Source of the DNA: Takakia lepidozioides
Lineage: Eukaryota > Streptophyta > Takakiopsida > Takakiales > Takakiaceae
Length of the DNA: 60,000 nucleotides
NCBI GenBank assembly: GCA_030704615.1
Contig: CM060732.1
Location: 17,548,001-17,608,000 of the forward strand
Direction of reading: 5' to 3'
Positions 28,786 to 39,221 of this stretch are shown here, one piece after another; the first letter of the stretch is position 1; each line of letters opens with the position of its first letter. Below the pieces are notes generated by a model, which worked only from the letters and a program-made list of their open reading frames with translations, made no database searches and was not told the DNA's origin. A program made the position numbers and the translations under genes.

Positions 28786-29694
28786 CTATCCCTCTGCCAG
28801 CAAAAACACATTTGCTAAGGTGGGTTGGGCCGCTTGTAGGAGAGTTGCATCCTGCACCCTTCTCCTCAGCTCCTTGTCCAATATCCCATACCAAAATTGG
28901 ACTGCCTGAGCTTCCGTAACCCCTTGGGTTAAATTTATCAAGCGCCTCATGCGAGTGAAAGCCTCCCTCAAGCTCTCAATAGGCTTCTGTTGGAACTCTT
29001 GCAAGCTCCGCAACTTCTCTGTCCTCACCCCTTGGTAGTTCCCTCTCAACTCTTCGAAGAACTCCACAACAGGGTTGAAGGCAGGCACCGGTGCTGGTGC
29101 TGGTGCGGTAGTGGCTTGGGTGGATGTCGTAACTACGGTACCACCAGTCCCACTATTCCCACTGCTACTTGCTGAAGCTGCCGGTGCAGCGGCAAGTGTA
29201 GCCACTGCCCTCGTGGCTTTAATGCCCCTAGTGATGGAGACATAGTCGGGTGACCAGTACATCCTCCACTCCTCAATCTCAACCTCATGCCCCCGCCTGA
29301 ACTCATGGTAATCATCCATAGGCGGCCCCTCAAGGTGCTGAAACAGCCCCTTCCATGCCATGAAAGGCGTAAATAGTTGTGGATTGCGCATTTGCTGCAA
29401 ATCACACCAACTATCAAACTCTTGGATAAAATCATCCAACTCGATGGTGCCCACCGCCCCAGAGTACCTTCGTGGCCCCTTGGTAGCTCCATACATCTCC
29501 TCCATTGTGTCCCACAACAATGGCAATGAAACAACTTGCACCGCCGGTGTGAGTCCTCCTGATTCACAATCCGAATCAGAACCTTCCGTAGAAGACACAG
29601 GAGGTGAAGGTGGCCTAAACCGCACACCTCGTCTCATGTACCCACTAGTATTACTAGTGCTCGAACCGGCATTATCCCCAGCAACTAGTGGCAC
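28786..29694 (-). CDS. Gag capsid region of the methyltransferase-carrying gypsy element
   Basis: 302 codons with an acidic/Ser-rich N-terminus and a capsid-like helical core. LDDFIQEFDSWCDLQQM opens the core; SLQEFQQKPIESLREAFTRM and VQFWYGILDKELRRRVQDA belong to the retrotransposon gag domain, which forms the particle shell. The segment between residues 165 and 210 is Ala/Thr/Pro-rich. The ATG at 29,694 is a plausible start because no longer frame extends upstream. Confidence 0.75.
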   Translation of the reverse strand: MPLVAGDNAGSSTSNTSGYMRRGVRFRPPSPPVSSTEGSDSDCESGGLTPAVQVVSLPLLWDTMEEMYGATKGPRRYSGAVGTIELDDFIQEFDSWCDLQQMRNPQLFTPFMAWKGLFQHLEGPPMDDYHEFRRGHEVEIEEWRMYWSPDYVSITRGIKATRAVATLAAAPAASASSSGNSGTGGTVVTTSTQATTAPAPAPVPAFNPVVEFFEELRGNYQGVRTEKLRSLQEFQQKPIESLREAFTRMRRLINLTQGVTEAQAVQFWYGILDKELRRRVQDATLLQAAQPTLANVFLLAEG

Positions 29695-30394
29695 CTCCGT
29701 GTTGACAAACTGTCACTCAACCGGTCATGAACATGTCCCTTACCCCCTCTCCACAAGGTAACCGGGTAGAGATCCTGTTGCGGCTTATGGTTTGGAATAC
29801 TAGGTTCCTAACATAGCCTACACCTGCACCTGCATCCACCGCAAACATTCCTATGGTTGGCTGGTCATCACCTCCAACCTCACCACAGGAGAAACAATGA
29901 TGGTCTGACTGGTCATCACCCTAGCCTCACCATCAACAACATGCTCTAGGACTGGCCGGTGATCAAATCCGGACCAATCACCTATAAGAACAAGCGCCCA
30001 CACAAAACTAACATGGCGCACAGTCAAGCATGCAGGTATGGAGGGGATCCAAACACAACAAATCAGAACGACAACTCCCCCACACCAAAAACAACTCCAA
30101 AGGTGTTGCTCCTGCAAGGACACCCCAGCCCAAACCCGGACTGACTCTTTTCTCCACCTACGGAAAGGTCTTGGCCTAATGAGAGGATGGAAAACTACGA
30201 GGAAGAGAAGCTAAAGCAATGCCTAACCCCAGCATGCCCTCATCCCAACACTATTTTTCTCCTCTCTTCCCTCACTTGCATGACCATGGGAATAACATGA
30301 AGATACTCCTCAAACCGCCCTCCACGAGCTTCAAAATTCGGCCTTCAAGACGACATGCCAGTCCTTAGGTAGTCCACCAGTGCCTCCACGAGTC
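29695..30394. other. Presumed 5' untranslated region of the methyltransferase-carrying element
   Basis: No coding frame worth reporting. By position it should hold the leader, primer-binding site and 5' LTR, but I see no match to a common tRNA 3' end and no copy of the 188-bp repeat found downstream of pol. Confidence 0.3.
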
Positions 30395-30778
30395 AGCACA
30401 AGCCGTCCACAGGTCAACACGGGCCACCACAGACCAGCACAGGCCCATACAGATCACTGGTCACAGCCGTCACAGCCCCACACAGGCCACAGCCCCACAG
30501 CCCATCACAGCCCCAAAGGCCACAGGTCACAGCCTGTCACAGCCCTACACAGGGTCACAGCCCCACAGGCCACAGCCTGTCACAGCCCTACACATGGTCA
30601 CAGCCCCATAGGCCACAGCCTGTCACAGACCATCACAACCCCAAAGGCCACATGGCACAGCCTGTCACAGCCCCTCACAGCCCCAAAGGTCACATGTCAC
30701 AGCCTGTCACAGTCCGTCACAGCCCCACAGGCCACAGGTCACAGCCTGTCACAGCCCGTCACAGCCCCATCACTCATG
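30395..30778. repeat. CACAGCC-type minisatellite upstream of the methyltransferase-carrying element
   Basis: Units such as CACAGCCTGTCACAGCCC and CCAAAGGCCACAGGTCACAG. The composition is like the minisatellites of element A, though longer spacer variants alternate. On the minus strand it lies about 700 bp upstream of gag, consistent with a place in the 5' LTR or leader. Confidence 0.9.
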
Positions 30779-31179
30779 GCAGTTTAGCCATTTCTCCAAG
30801 GGGTTTAGCCACGCCAAGCTAGGGTTTTTGTCTCTTGGACTCTAGGCTCCTTTGCATCGAGCTATGGCGGCTGTGAGGAAATCAGCAAGGTATTCTTGCT
30901 CTTTATGGCCCCCACACACCACCAATAGTAGCTCTAATTCCAAAGGAAGATGTTTGCAACCGAAGCTACGTGCACAAGCTTCCTTTTAACTCACAAAACA
31001 GCGTCATTGATCCCTATGGCAACTAACCAAACATGGCTGACTTCCAGCCCTTGTAGGCACTCATTCACGTGCTTTTCTTGACCATAGCATGCCCGTCGCA
31101 CCTAATCCAGCCCCTGCACCTGCTGCTTCAAGAGTTGTGCTCCCTTCAAGTTTGAAGTTGAAACTCCAACTCACATATG
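30779..31179. other. Non-coding sequence, no feature seen
   Basis: Neither strand shows a credible gene. It contains words similar to the tandem repeat that follows (AGCTTCC, CTTCAAG), so it may belong to the same repeat or LTR. Confidence 0.3.
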
Positions 31180-31640
31180 CCCTACAAGTGCTTTTCTTTC
31201 ACCCCTAGTGGAAACCAGCCCTAGCCTTTCCGTTCTAGCTCTCTAAAGCTTGAAAACAAGAGCCTCAATGGGCTGAAGGCATGCTCCACACATGCCCCAC
31301 TCTCACCATAAGAGAATCAGCTCCTTTGCTTCATTTCTTGCACCCACAAACCTGAAAATACAAGCTTCAGCGGGCTGAAAGCATGCTCCACACATGCCCT
31401 ACAGGGAAACCAGCCCCTTCATTCCTTTCTTGCACTCCCAAACCTGAAAGTACAAGCCTTCAACAGGCTGAAAGCATGCTCCACACATGCATTGCCCTCA
31501 CATAAGGGAAGTCGGCCCTTCCCTCTTCCTTGCTTGCCCTCCAAGCTTGAAGATGGAAGCTTCAATGAGCTGAGTACATGCTCCACTCATGCAACCCCTT
31601 CACACAAGAGGTAATATCAGCCCCCTATCTTGGCTCTTTG
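31180..31640. repeat. Degenerate tandem repeat, about 100-110 bp units
   Basis: Four to five diverged units share GGGCTGAAGGCATGCTCCAC and ACACATGCCC followed by CCAGCCCYTTC-type sequence (cores near 31,275, 31,380, 31,470 and 31,580). No coding frame persists through it. Confidence 0.75.
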
Positions 31641-32346
31641 GCTCCTTGATGCTCTCTAAGACAAGACTAAGCACTCCACAGCCTTTGCCAAGCTCCTGAA
31701 ACCCTAAGGTTTACATTTCCAGCCACAAGACACTCCTCTTGTGGTACAATAGCTCTTCTTCCAAGCTCTGAAACCCTAGGTGCACATTCCATGGCCTTGC
31801 CGCACCTCTTAGCTCCTGTTCCAGCCCTGCTCTTGCCATGGCAAGAGCTCTTTCAATGCTGAAGCTCGAGATTGAAACCCAATCTCAACATACTCCACAA
31901 AGTGCACTGATTTGCCCCAAGCCAAATCAGCGTAGCTACGGCGTGAGCCCAGCCCCGTGAGCCTGGGAGCTGAGCTCACGTTGTAGCAACAAAGCATGAG
32001 CTGAGCTCACGCTTCAAGGAAGCGTGAGCGGCACAAATCTGCTGGAGAAGCAGGTCCTATAGGCGAGGATTGCAGGAAGAGGGCCTATTACCGTGGACAA
32101 AACAAAGGGGGCCACCATGCACCATGTCTGCAATGCCTGTACAAAAAGAAGAATATGAAAATATGGCAGATTTGAGCTCAGAATGATTGACACACTTTAT
32201 TTCAATTCACAGATAGACGCTTACAATGAATGGCATGTGCATTTGCCCTGGTTCCGTGAACGAAATGTATGTGTTTGTCCTAAATGCAAAGTTTTCACAC
32301 GATAACCTGGAAACCAACATGGGAAGCGGGCATGGCTCGTATGTGT
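31641..32346. other. Spacer with a cluster of GTGAGC/GCTCAC words
   Basis: At 31,940-32,030 GTGAGC and GCTCAC occur about six times in both orientations, including GAGCTGAGCTCACG twice, so the stretch can fold on itself. The remainder shows nothing recognisable. Similar clusters lie at 21,690-21,755 and 49,160-49,210. Confidence 0.35.
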
Positions 32347-32991
32347 TCAAAGAGAATCTGGCGGAGCCCTACGTGAGGTGTCCCGCTGCAGAAGGGTGAT
32401 GACTTCTCTGTAGCCTAGTGTGGCTTGGTGAATGAATTGGTCTCTCTTACCGTCGCAGCACATAATTACAAGGTATATGTAATATTGATGCTTGCAAGGG
32501 ACCCACTTCCCTCTCATGCCGAGAGCGCCCTCATGCATCGTTACAAAATCCGGACAAGTGCACGTAGGGAAATTCTTCACGGTAACCTGATATTCTTTGC
32601 CATGAAGAACTGAGCCAATAGACAACACTGTGTAAATCCGTCCATACCCCGGGGCAAGGACTTCGGTGATACGAGTCACCTGAGCCTGCAAAATTCTAGC
32701 CGATTCCATCTTGCAGTCGTGATCTGCACCCGAAGCGACACGGCACACTGTTTTTCCATCTCTTTTTGTTGGGTGGGAGTCGGCACCGGGTGGAGGCATT
32801 GCCGGAGCATGTGGCACATCTGTGCCGACAGTGCATGAGGGCACCACCCGGGACCGTGCAAGTCGGAACCTTCCCTCCTCCAGCATGCTTATCTCGGTTG
32901 ATGACAGCGACGTCCCAAGTTTCACAGGCCAAATTGCGGGGGGATGGGGTTCATTATCACCGAAGGACGAACTGTTCCCTTGACGCATCAT
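32347..32991 (-). CDS. SWIM zinc-finger segment of the MULE transposase
   Basis: 214 codons in a different frame from the preceding transposase segment, overlapping it by 4 bases. The SWIM finger (CTC, then 19 residues on, CKH) lies at about residues 144-168, preceded by beta-strand-like GRIYTVLSIGSVLHGKEYQV. The N-terminal segment (PPAIWPVKLGTSLSSTEISML) resembles the start of the fragment at 48,104-48,694. Confidence 0.7.
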   Translation of the reverse strand: MMRQGNSSSFGDNEPHPPAIWPVKLGTSLSSTEISMLEEGRFRLARSRVVPSCTVGTDVPHAPAMPPPGADSHPTKRDGKTVCRVASGADHDCKMESARILQAQVTRITEVLAPGYGRIYTVLSIGSVLHGKEYQVTVKNFPTCTCPDFVTMHEGALGMRGKWVPCKHQYYIYLVIMCCDGKRDQFIHQATLGYREVITLLQRDTSRRAPPDSL

Positions 32992-35077
32992 GCCATATCG
33001 TCTAGGCAGAACCAGAACTTGTGGTCCTTTGACTCCCCACTATGATAAGGTCGGAACAACCCTATGAATGTTGGAGCTGGAGTCCCCCTGGAGGGTTTGC
33101 ATATTTTTGATTTGCATTTCTTGAAAGAGGGGGTCCGAATTGCCATGCAAGCCACTCTAGATCGTGGTGGGGTGCGTTCTGTATGCCACTCACTGTCAAT
33201 GCAATCATATTCATGCACCAAGGACACCACCTTCTCCAATGGGATTCCTGCTGCTGTGCTTGCATGATCTGCACCTGCTCCACTGGAAGAGGACCCACCT
33301 GGGAAGGGGCGGGCACACGACTTAGTCTGCACCGGAGACACCTTTGGTATAGAGAAATTGACCCTGTCCGGCCGATGGGAATCTCCATCCGACCCAGGAG
33401 GAGTGTTCAATTTCTTTTTGCATGATCCAAATCTTTCCTCGCCTTCCAAATGGGGAACCCTGGATTGCAAAGGGGAGCCTTTGGTGCACCTATTCAGAGC
33501 TCTGGCCATCTTCGATGGGTCTCCGGACCTACTCGCAGCCCTTAGCATCAACAAAGTCGTATCAGGGCCCTTGCCTCCGCCCCGTCCCATCACAAAATTG
33601 CGGTACCTGGTTTGTTGTGTAAGTGCCCGCACCATGTCATCAGCAGTGGCCACATACAAGTCACGTCCTGCTTTGGTAGACTGCTGCATCCAGGCGTTGT
33701 GAACAGTCTCCGCCAAATTACAGGATGACATGTCAGTCAAGTCCTCCAAGGACATGTCCTGCATGAGGCATTGCATGCAAATGTGAGGAACGAAAGGAAA
33801 TGGAAGAGGTTCTGTAAGTGACAATCCAACAACCCCAAACGAACAGACACGATGCAAAGTGAAATTTGTGTTTCCGGGATTGAAGAGGCTTACCATCGTC
33901 ATGAAAGCTCCCCACTGTCTGTACCTGAAGTGCCAGAAAACCAACCAGTCCTCCAACTCCTTCAGGTGGATACCAGTAGCAGCACCAGAGGAGAACCACC
34001 AGCCCGGATTGCTTGGTAAGTGCTCTCAGCTTCTCCCATTCAGGTGACATTTTTGTACTTGAGGCAGAGCCTTCTGTGCTCCAACTGGAGGTTAGGGCGA
34101 ATGCAGCGCTTTGTATGACGTGCCAGAGATTGACTCCAATGGAAGAGGCATGTGCGCTCCCTATTTTTCATTGGGACCTTAGGATCCCCCGAATCAAACA
34201 CACACCACACTGCATTGAAATTTGCCTGTGCACTATCAGCCATGAGGCCCGCAAAATTTGTGTTCTGCATTCCATTGCGCTGCATGACGGCCAGGAGCGA
34301 ATTCCACATGAGCATCTGGGATTCAGTGTCCTCCGACTGCATATCACAAATTGCTATGGAGAGCACACGCTGGTATGCTGGATCATACACATGGCACGCC
34401 ATGGTTGTCCAACCCTTCACCCGTTTGCAGTGATCAAACATTAATCAACATTTAGCCAAATCTCCTCCAGGTTGCATTCGGCAGACTATGCTCACACCAC
34501 TGCTTTCGCCCACTGTGGACATCTTGAACAAATACACCTTGGACGAGCCCTGGCCAGGGAAGATACTGTTTTGAATGAATTCATAGCGACTCCTCCGTTT
34601 GAGGTCCATAATGTTGTCCATGAATCCAGCAGTGCCTGTGCCCATTCTGAGTGCATTCACCTGGTTTCGAATATTGGGAGAGCTCAACACGGAGAAATGG
34701 TCCATCACTGCATCAAGCGAATCTGCATCCAGCATTGGTTGTGTCGCATCCCCTTCACCCAGTATGTGTTTTACCAGGATTGCCTTGCTAGCTGCAAACG
34801 CTATAGTAGAAGGTGTTGCACAAGGGGCATGGTGGAACTCCTGCTTCAGCAGATTTCTAGCAATGTCCACGCTATCCCTGCAACTTCCTTTTGACACAGG
34901 ATGCTCGTGTGTAGCCATATGAATGCAGGCACGAGTCATTGTCTTGCATTGGTGTGCCACCTGGTACATACGAGTGTGGCACACAGAAACACAGGATGGG
35001 GAAAGTTTGCAGAACCTGCACACAAAAGTATTGGTCTTGGGAGGGGCAATCCCTAGGGTGAAAGGATTCAGGGGCAC
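32347..35077 (-). pseudogene. MULE-type transposase with C-terminal SWIM zinc finger (broken)
   Basis: On the minus strand, 35,077-34,445 holds the N-terminal region with a Cys/His cluster (FVCRFCKLSPSCVSVCHTRM). An in-frame TGA at 34,445-34,447 interrupts it, and the same frame goes on from 34,441 into the transposase core: GWTTMACHVYDPAYQRVLSI, then FAGLMADSAQANFNAVW with a catalytic-type Asp, and TCLFHWSQSL, the C/H motif usual in MULE transposases. 33,956-32,988 carries the C-terminal region and a variable Ser/Pro-rich linker. After a frame change, 32,991-32,347 has the SWIM finger CTCPDF...VPCKHQYYIYLVIM (CxC...CxH). Mutator-type enzymes excise and reinsert DNA by a DDE mechanism. The stop and the frameshift suggest a dead copy. 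Confidence 0.7.
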
Positions 35078-35253
35078 ACCTTCCCACTCACTTTCATTTG
35101 GTTAGCGCTGTTTCTCAGGCAAGGGCAAGAAATATTCACGCACTTGCAATGCCCAACGCAAACCGACCTTCAAAATTTCAATCCAATGTCGTTGTGGGTG
35201 TTCGATGTTTTTGTCCTGCACCAAGGGTGCCCGTCATGTTTCTTGTCCATGCC

Positions 35254-35796
35254 CTACAGAAGCCCAGCTAGCCCACTGGAAGACGTGGGAGGGTTGAGCT
35301 CAAACAAGATGTCCCCATCAAACTCTGTTGGCACATATTGAACCCGCTGCACCCGAAGGGACTCCCAATCAACAAAACGTAGCTCGCTCTTGCACCCAGG
35401 CACCCCTGCGAGGGCTTTCAATTTTGAAATGACACTTGTTATCTCCTGCAATTCGTCATCATCCAAGAATGGAGTCTACAATGGCGGAGGAATCTCAGAA
35501 ACATCCTCCGAGGACGAGTCTGAAAGAGTCACGAATGTGGTGGATATGCTCACCTCTTGTTTCACATGAACTGGGCCCTTCTGTTGCACGACAGATGGTG
35601 CAGTGCTAGGGGTAAGTACTGATCCTGCTGATTGTCTTCTCTCTTTTCCAAGGACGTGGTATGTGCCTGGAAGGACTCTCCACTTCCTTCCACACTCGCC
35701 AACCAATGGTCTCTCCAAGTGCCCAGAATCCAAATTCCCATCCTCGTCATACACCTCTTTTTGAACAAGCAGAGAACCCAATTCCAGAGGGAACAC
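35254..35796 (-). CDS. Upstream exon-like region of the MULE locus
   Basis: Two open stretches in one frame separated by a single TAG at about 35,476. The first ends VTLSDSSSEDVSEIPPP, an acidic, Ser-rich, SUMO-interacting-motif-like stretch. The second runs ELQEITSVISKLKALAGVPG and ends FELNPPTSSSGLAGLL. Position and strand fit the N-terminal part of the MULE transposase gene, but I see no domain. Confidence 0.4.
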
Positions 35797-35919
35797 TGTA
35801 ACCAGCTCATCCTCATGAACAACTGCAAACCCATCGTCATCTGCAGTGGCAGTCAGTTAAAGACTACCTGCATTGGAATGAAATCGAGCGAGTCTATCTC
35901 CCTCCCTGGACATGTTTTC

Positions 35920-36489
35920 CTAAACTGACCCAAAGTTGCGATCCACAAAGGGTCCCCCGAACTGATAGCCCGCAATTCCCGAAAGGGGATCCACCCCAAA
36001 CAAACTGAGGTGAATAAGGGTAGCACTGACCCAAAGACTGCGGGTGATGCATTCAACGGATGTAAGAATGACATGCACGACGAAAGTCTCCACCGAATTT
36101 CGCAGTCTGTCACACTGGGAGACACCAACCAAATAAACTGTTTTCAAAGACAAGAAGCCACAAGAAGCCGTGCTGTATTTGGATGAAAAGCAAACCCTGA
36201 ACAAGACATGGAACCATCCATTATGGAAAGACGGCAACGACCCTGAAGACCAGTAAACAGGAAACCCCGAATCTAATGAGGTTGTGTTGTGCCAGAAGAG
36301 CACATCACAAACAATGACACTCCGGGGGACACCTCGCACGAACGTGTACAACACATCACCATTGCCGACACAAACTTTTATACCGAATGACCGCATTGCG
36401 ACGGTGACGGCGAAATGCAAACCGATGGGTAGGCAGTACAACATACGTGGATGCATATGTGAAGCATCACAATTATTGCGAATCTGCAA
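35920..36489 (-). CDS. Hypothetical frame, 189 codons
   Basis: Open frame upstream of the MULE locus, rich in Val/Phe/Cys with hydrophobic stretches (LHFAVTVAMRSFGIKVCVGN, SVIVCDVLFWHN). No recognisable family. The composition is not clearly that of a real protein. Confidence 0.2.
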   Translation of the reverse strand: MQIRNNCDASHMHPRMLYCLPIGLHFAVTVAMRSFGIKVCVGNGDVLYTFVRGVPRSVIVCDVLFWHNTTSLDSGFPVYWSSGSLPSFHNGWFHVLFRVCFSSKYSTASCGFLSLKTVYLVGVSQCDRLRNSVETFVVHVILTSVECITRSLWVSATLIHLSLFGVDPLSGIAGYQFGGPFVDRNFGSV

Positions 36490-36799
36490 GTACTGCTCGA
36501 AATTGAACTAACAATAGATTTTTACGGCATTTCGGAATTTGAAAGAATGCAAGAAGGCTGCCATGTATTGGCAGCCAGCGAAGTACATCTGACATATATC
36601 ACAAATACATGCAACGGCATTGGAAGTGCCACCACCTTTTTTTTTGGATAATAAAAAGACGCAGAAATGGATGAATTCCGTTCGTACACAATGATGACAC
36701 CTGCATCCAAATACGGTTAACAATGTCCAATTTTTATTTTGGTTACATGCCAAAGCAACCCTTGTTGCAAACGTCAAACTGGAGAGCTCTAGAGGCAGC

Positions 36800-37197
36800 G
36801 TGGGGAGCCCTTGTTTCCACCGGAGGAGGAAGAGAAGGAAGTCGTTATACTTTACGAGCACTAGGGACAGGAATAGAGCCAGACATAGAATGAGGATGGA
36901 AAGAGTAGACGGAGAGGAAAAAGAGGAAGAAGAGGGCAAAGAGGAAAGTTTGGCGATGGAAGAGGTGGATTCTGGAGAAGAACAACAGCCCGCCATACTT
37001 CCGAGAACAGGTGAGGAGGAGACTGCATCCGAGGGAGAGTCGGACGCCGAAGATGATGTTCATGCTGGATTCACGAAGAAGCAGATAGTGGAAAAGAGGA
37101 TGGGGGAGATGCTCCAGAACATGCTCGGCGTCGAGAGCAGTCCGAAGCACAAAGGGTCTCCGGCAATTGGGGAGTCTTCTGGAGAAGCTAAAAAAAA
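36800..37197 (+). CDS. First exon of an unknown gene, acidic protein
   Basis: The frame contains a Lys/Arg-rich start and a long Glu/Asp-rich stretch (VDGEEKEEEEGKEES, EEETASEGESDAEDDVH). FTKKQIVEKRMGEMLQNMLG then leads to EAKKK, where a donor-like AAAAG/GTACAAG occurs at 37,197/37,198. A likely start is the ATG at 36,890. The tail resembles the acidic C-terminus of the methyltransferase-like gene at 4.2 kb only in composition. The remainder of the gene would follow after the hairpin array. Confidence 0.4.
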
Positions 37198-37230
37198 GGT
37201 ACAAGTGATGTCCACACATATTTGGAAGCT

Positions 37231-38790
37231 CAAACAGAGTGCGACAACGCACACTGTTTGAGACCCTGTCTTTGTGCTTCATTTTTCATGTGAAAATCGG
37301 TCAAGTTGGGCCTGTTTGTCTGGTTCAATCCACCACTGATTGGAATCTCAAACAGTGTGCGGCAACGCACACAATTTGAGACCCCATTTGTTCTTCTCTT
37401 TTGATATGAAAATCGCCCACATACGACATCTCTGTCTGGTTCAATCCACCCCTATTTGGAAGCTCAAACAGTGTGCGGCAACCCACACTGCTTGAGCCCC
37501 AACTTTGAGCTTGTTTTTTGATACAAAAATCGGCCACAAACGAGTCTGTCTCTGGTTCAATCCACCACTATTTGGAAGCTCAAACAGTGTGCGGCAACGC
37601 ACACTGTTTGAGCCCCCTTTTTTGCTTGTTTTTTGATGTGAAATTCGGGCACATAGGGCCACTCTGGCAGGTTGAATCCACCCCGATTTGGAAGCTCAAA
37701 CAGTGTGCGGCAACGCACACTGTTATGAGCCCCCTCTCCGCTTGTTTTTTGATATGAAATCGGGCCCCTAGGGCCACTCTAAAAGGTTGAATCCACCCCG
37801 AACTGGAAGCTCAAACAGTGTGCGGCAACGCACACTGTTTTGAGCCCCGTCTCTACTTTGTCTTTGATGTGAAAATTGGGCCTTTATGGCCACTCTGGCA
37901 GGTTGAATCCACCCCGAATTGGAAGCTCAAACAGTGTGCGGCAACGCACACTGTTTGAACCCCCTTACTTGCTTTGTTTTTAGATGTGCAAATCAGGCAC
38001 CTAGAACCACTCTGGCAGGTTGAATCCACCCCGGATTGGAAGCTCAAACAGTGTGCGGCAACGCACACTGTTTCGAGCCCCGTCTATGCTTGTTTTTTGA
38101 TGTGAAAATCGAGCCCCTAAGGCTACTCTGGCAGGTTGAAACCACCCCTTATTGGAAGCTCAAACAGTGTGCGCCAATGCACACTGTTTGAGCCCCCCTT
38201 TGTGACTCATTCTTGTTGTGAAAGTAGGCCACATAGGGCCACTCTGGCAAGTTGAATCCAACCCTTATTGGAAGCTCAAACAGTGTGCGGCAACGCACAC
38301 AGTCGTCTATGCTAGTTTTTTTTATGTGAAAATCGGGCCCCTAAGGCTACTCTGGCAGGTTGAATCCACCCCGAATTGGAAGCTCAAACAGTGTGCGGCA
38401 ACGCACACTATTTGAACCCCCCTTTCTGATTAATTTTTGTTGCTAAAATAGGCCAGATAGGGCCATTGTGGCAGGTTGAATCCAACCCTTATTGGAAGCT
38501 CAAACAGTGTACGGCAACGCACACTGTTTTGAGCCCCCTCTCTGCTTGTTTTTTGATGTGAAATTGGGACAAACAGGGCCAGTATGCATGCTCAATACAC
38601 CCATAATTGGAAGCACGAAGAGTGTGCGGCAACGCACACTGTTTATGCCCCCTTCTTGGCCCCCTCTCTGCCTTTTTTTATATTTGGTAATGTGCCACAT
38701 AGGGCCAAATGTCATGTTCAAAACACCCCTATTTGGAAGCTGAAACAGTGTGCGGCAACGCACACTGTTTTCGGCCCCCACACTGCTTGT
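37231..38790. repeat. Array of 14 units of 110-125 bp, each with a 16-bp-stem hairpin
   Basis: Each unit carries GCTCAAACAGTGTGCG, a GCAA loop and CGCACACTGTTTGAGC. That is a perfect 16-bp inverted repeat in several units and slightly mutated in others. Units start at about 37,236, 37,346, 37,458, 37,575, 37,690, 37,807, 37,923, 38,040, 38,157, 38,274, 38,385, 38,498, 38,612 and 38,736. The spacer holds CTTGTTTTTTGATGTGAAAA and GGTTGAATCCACCCC. No unit encodes a credible protein; the repeated KLKQCAATHTV strings are translations of the hairpin. Confidence 0.95.
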
Positions 38791-38916
38791 TTTCTGATGA
38801 GAGATTTGGCCACACAGTGCCTGTCGGCCATGCTCAAAACACCATCTTTTCTTGGCTCTCTCTTATTATCTCTTATATCTCTTATTATCTCTTATCTCTT
38901 ATACTGTACAGGATAC

Positions 38917-39221
38917 AAAGGATCGGGCAGATGCCCTTGACCAACTTCAAGACCATCCTTTCAGCAGAGACGTACAAGAAGTGTGAAAGCTCCAAGACAT
39001 CAGAGAAACGTGGTACTCGTTGACCCGTGAGGCTTTCATGGAGTATATGTACGCGGTGAGATACATCTTCCATCATCTGGCCTTTCGATATTTCTGCTTC
39101 CACATGTTTGTTTCTGTTTGTTTCCCTTGCCCTTGGGTTGATGCAACTCTCGTGCATTCCCTTGCAGCAAGACATTGCAGATGCAAGAGAGCGTGGCAAA
39201 CTGGAATACTACAGCTCTACC
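38917..39221 (+). pseudogene. Later exons of the unknown gene, cut by an element A LTR
   Basis: After a pyrimidine-rich tract and CTGTACAG, an exon-like block reads MPLTNFKTILSAETYKKCES and stops at 39,023; it resembles 21,781-21,873. An alternative frame (DALDQLQDHPFSRDV, then after one stop ETWYSLTREAFMEYMYA) leads to a donor-like GCG/GTGAGATAC. A third block after TTGCAG at 39,173 (QDIADARERGKLEYYSST) ends where the LTR begins at 39,222. Which frame was used is unclear. Confidence 0.35.

Larger units (their letters stand above)
22717..29694 (-). mobile_element. Ty3/gypsy retrotransposon carrying a C5 DNA methyltransferase and a PHD finger (degenerate)
   Basis: Domains on the minus strand in order: gag (29,694-28,786), zinc knuckle (near 28,480), aspartic protease (27,816-27,409), cytosine-5 DNA methyltransferase (26,927-25,916), reverse transcriptase (25,477-24,788), RNase H and integrase (24,588-23,329) and a PHD finger (23,262-22,975). 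RT before integrase places it in Ty3/gypsy. Several frameshifts and in-frame stops show it is no longer autonomous. DNA methyltransferases inside retrotransposons have, as I recall, been described from charophytes and dinoflagellates. No LTR pair could be established; 22,007-22,716 may be the 3' LTR. Confidence 0.85.

Noticed and set aside
37325-38780. Many frames with KLKQCAATHTV or RCRTLFELPN strings
   Set aside because: They are translations of the hairpin repeat on each strand, not proteins.
37231-38790. CRISPR array (regular repeats with spacers)
   Set aside because: The spacers are themselves conserved between units and the context is a eukaryotic genome; it is a tandem repeat.
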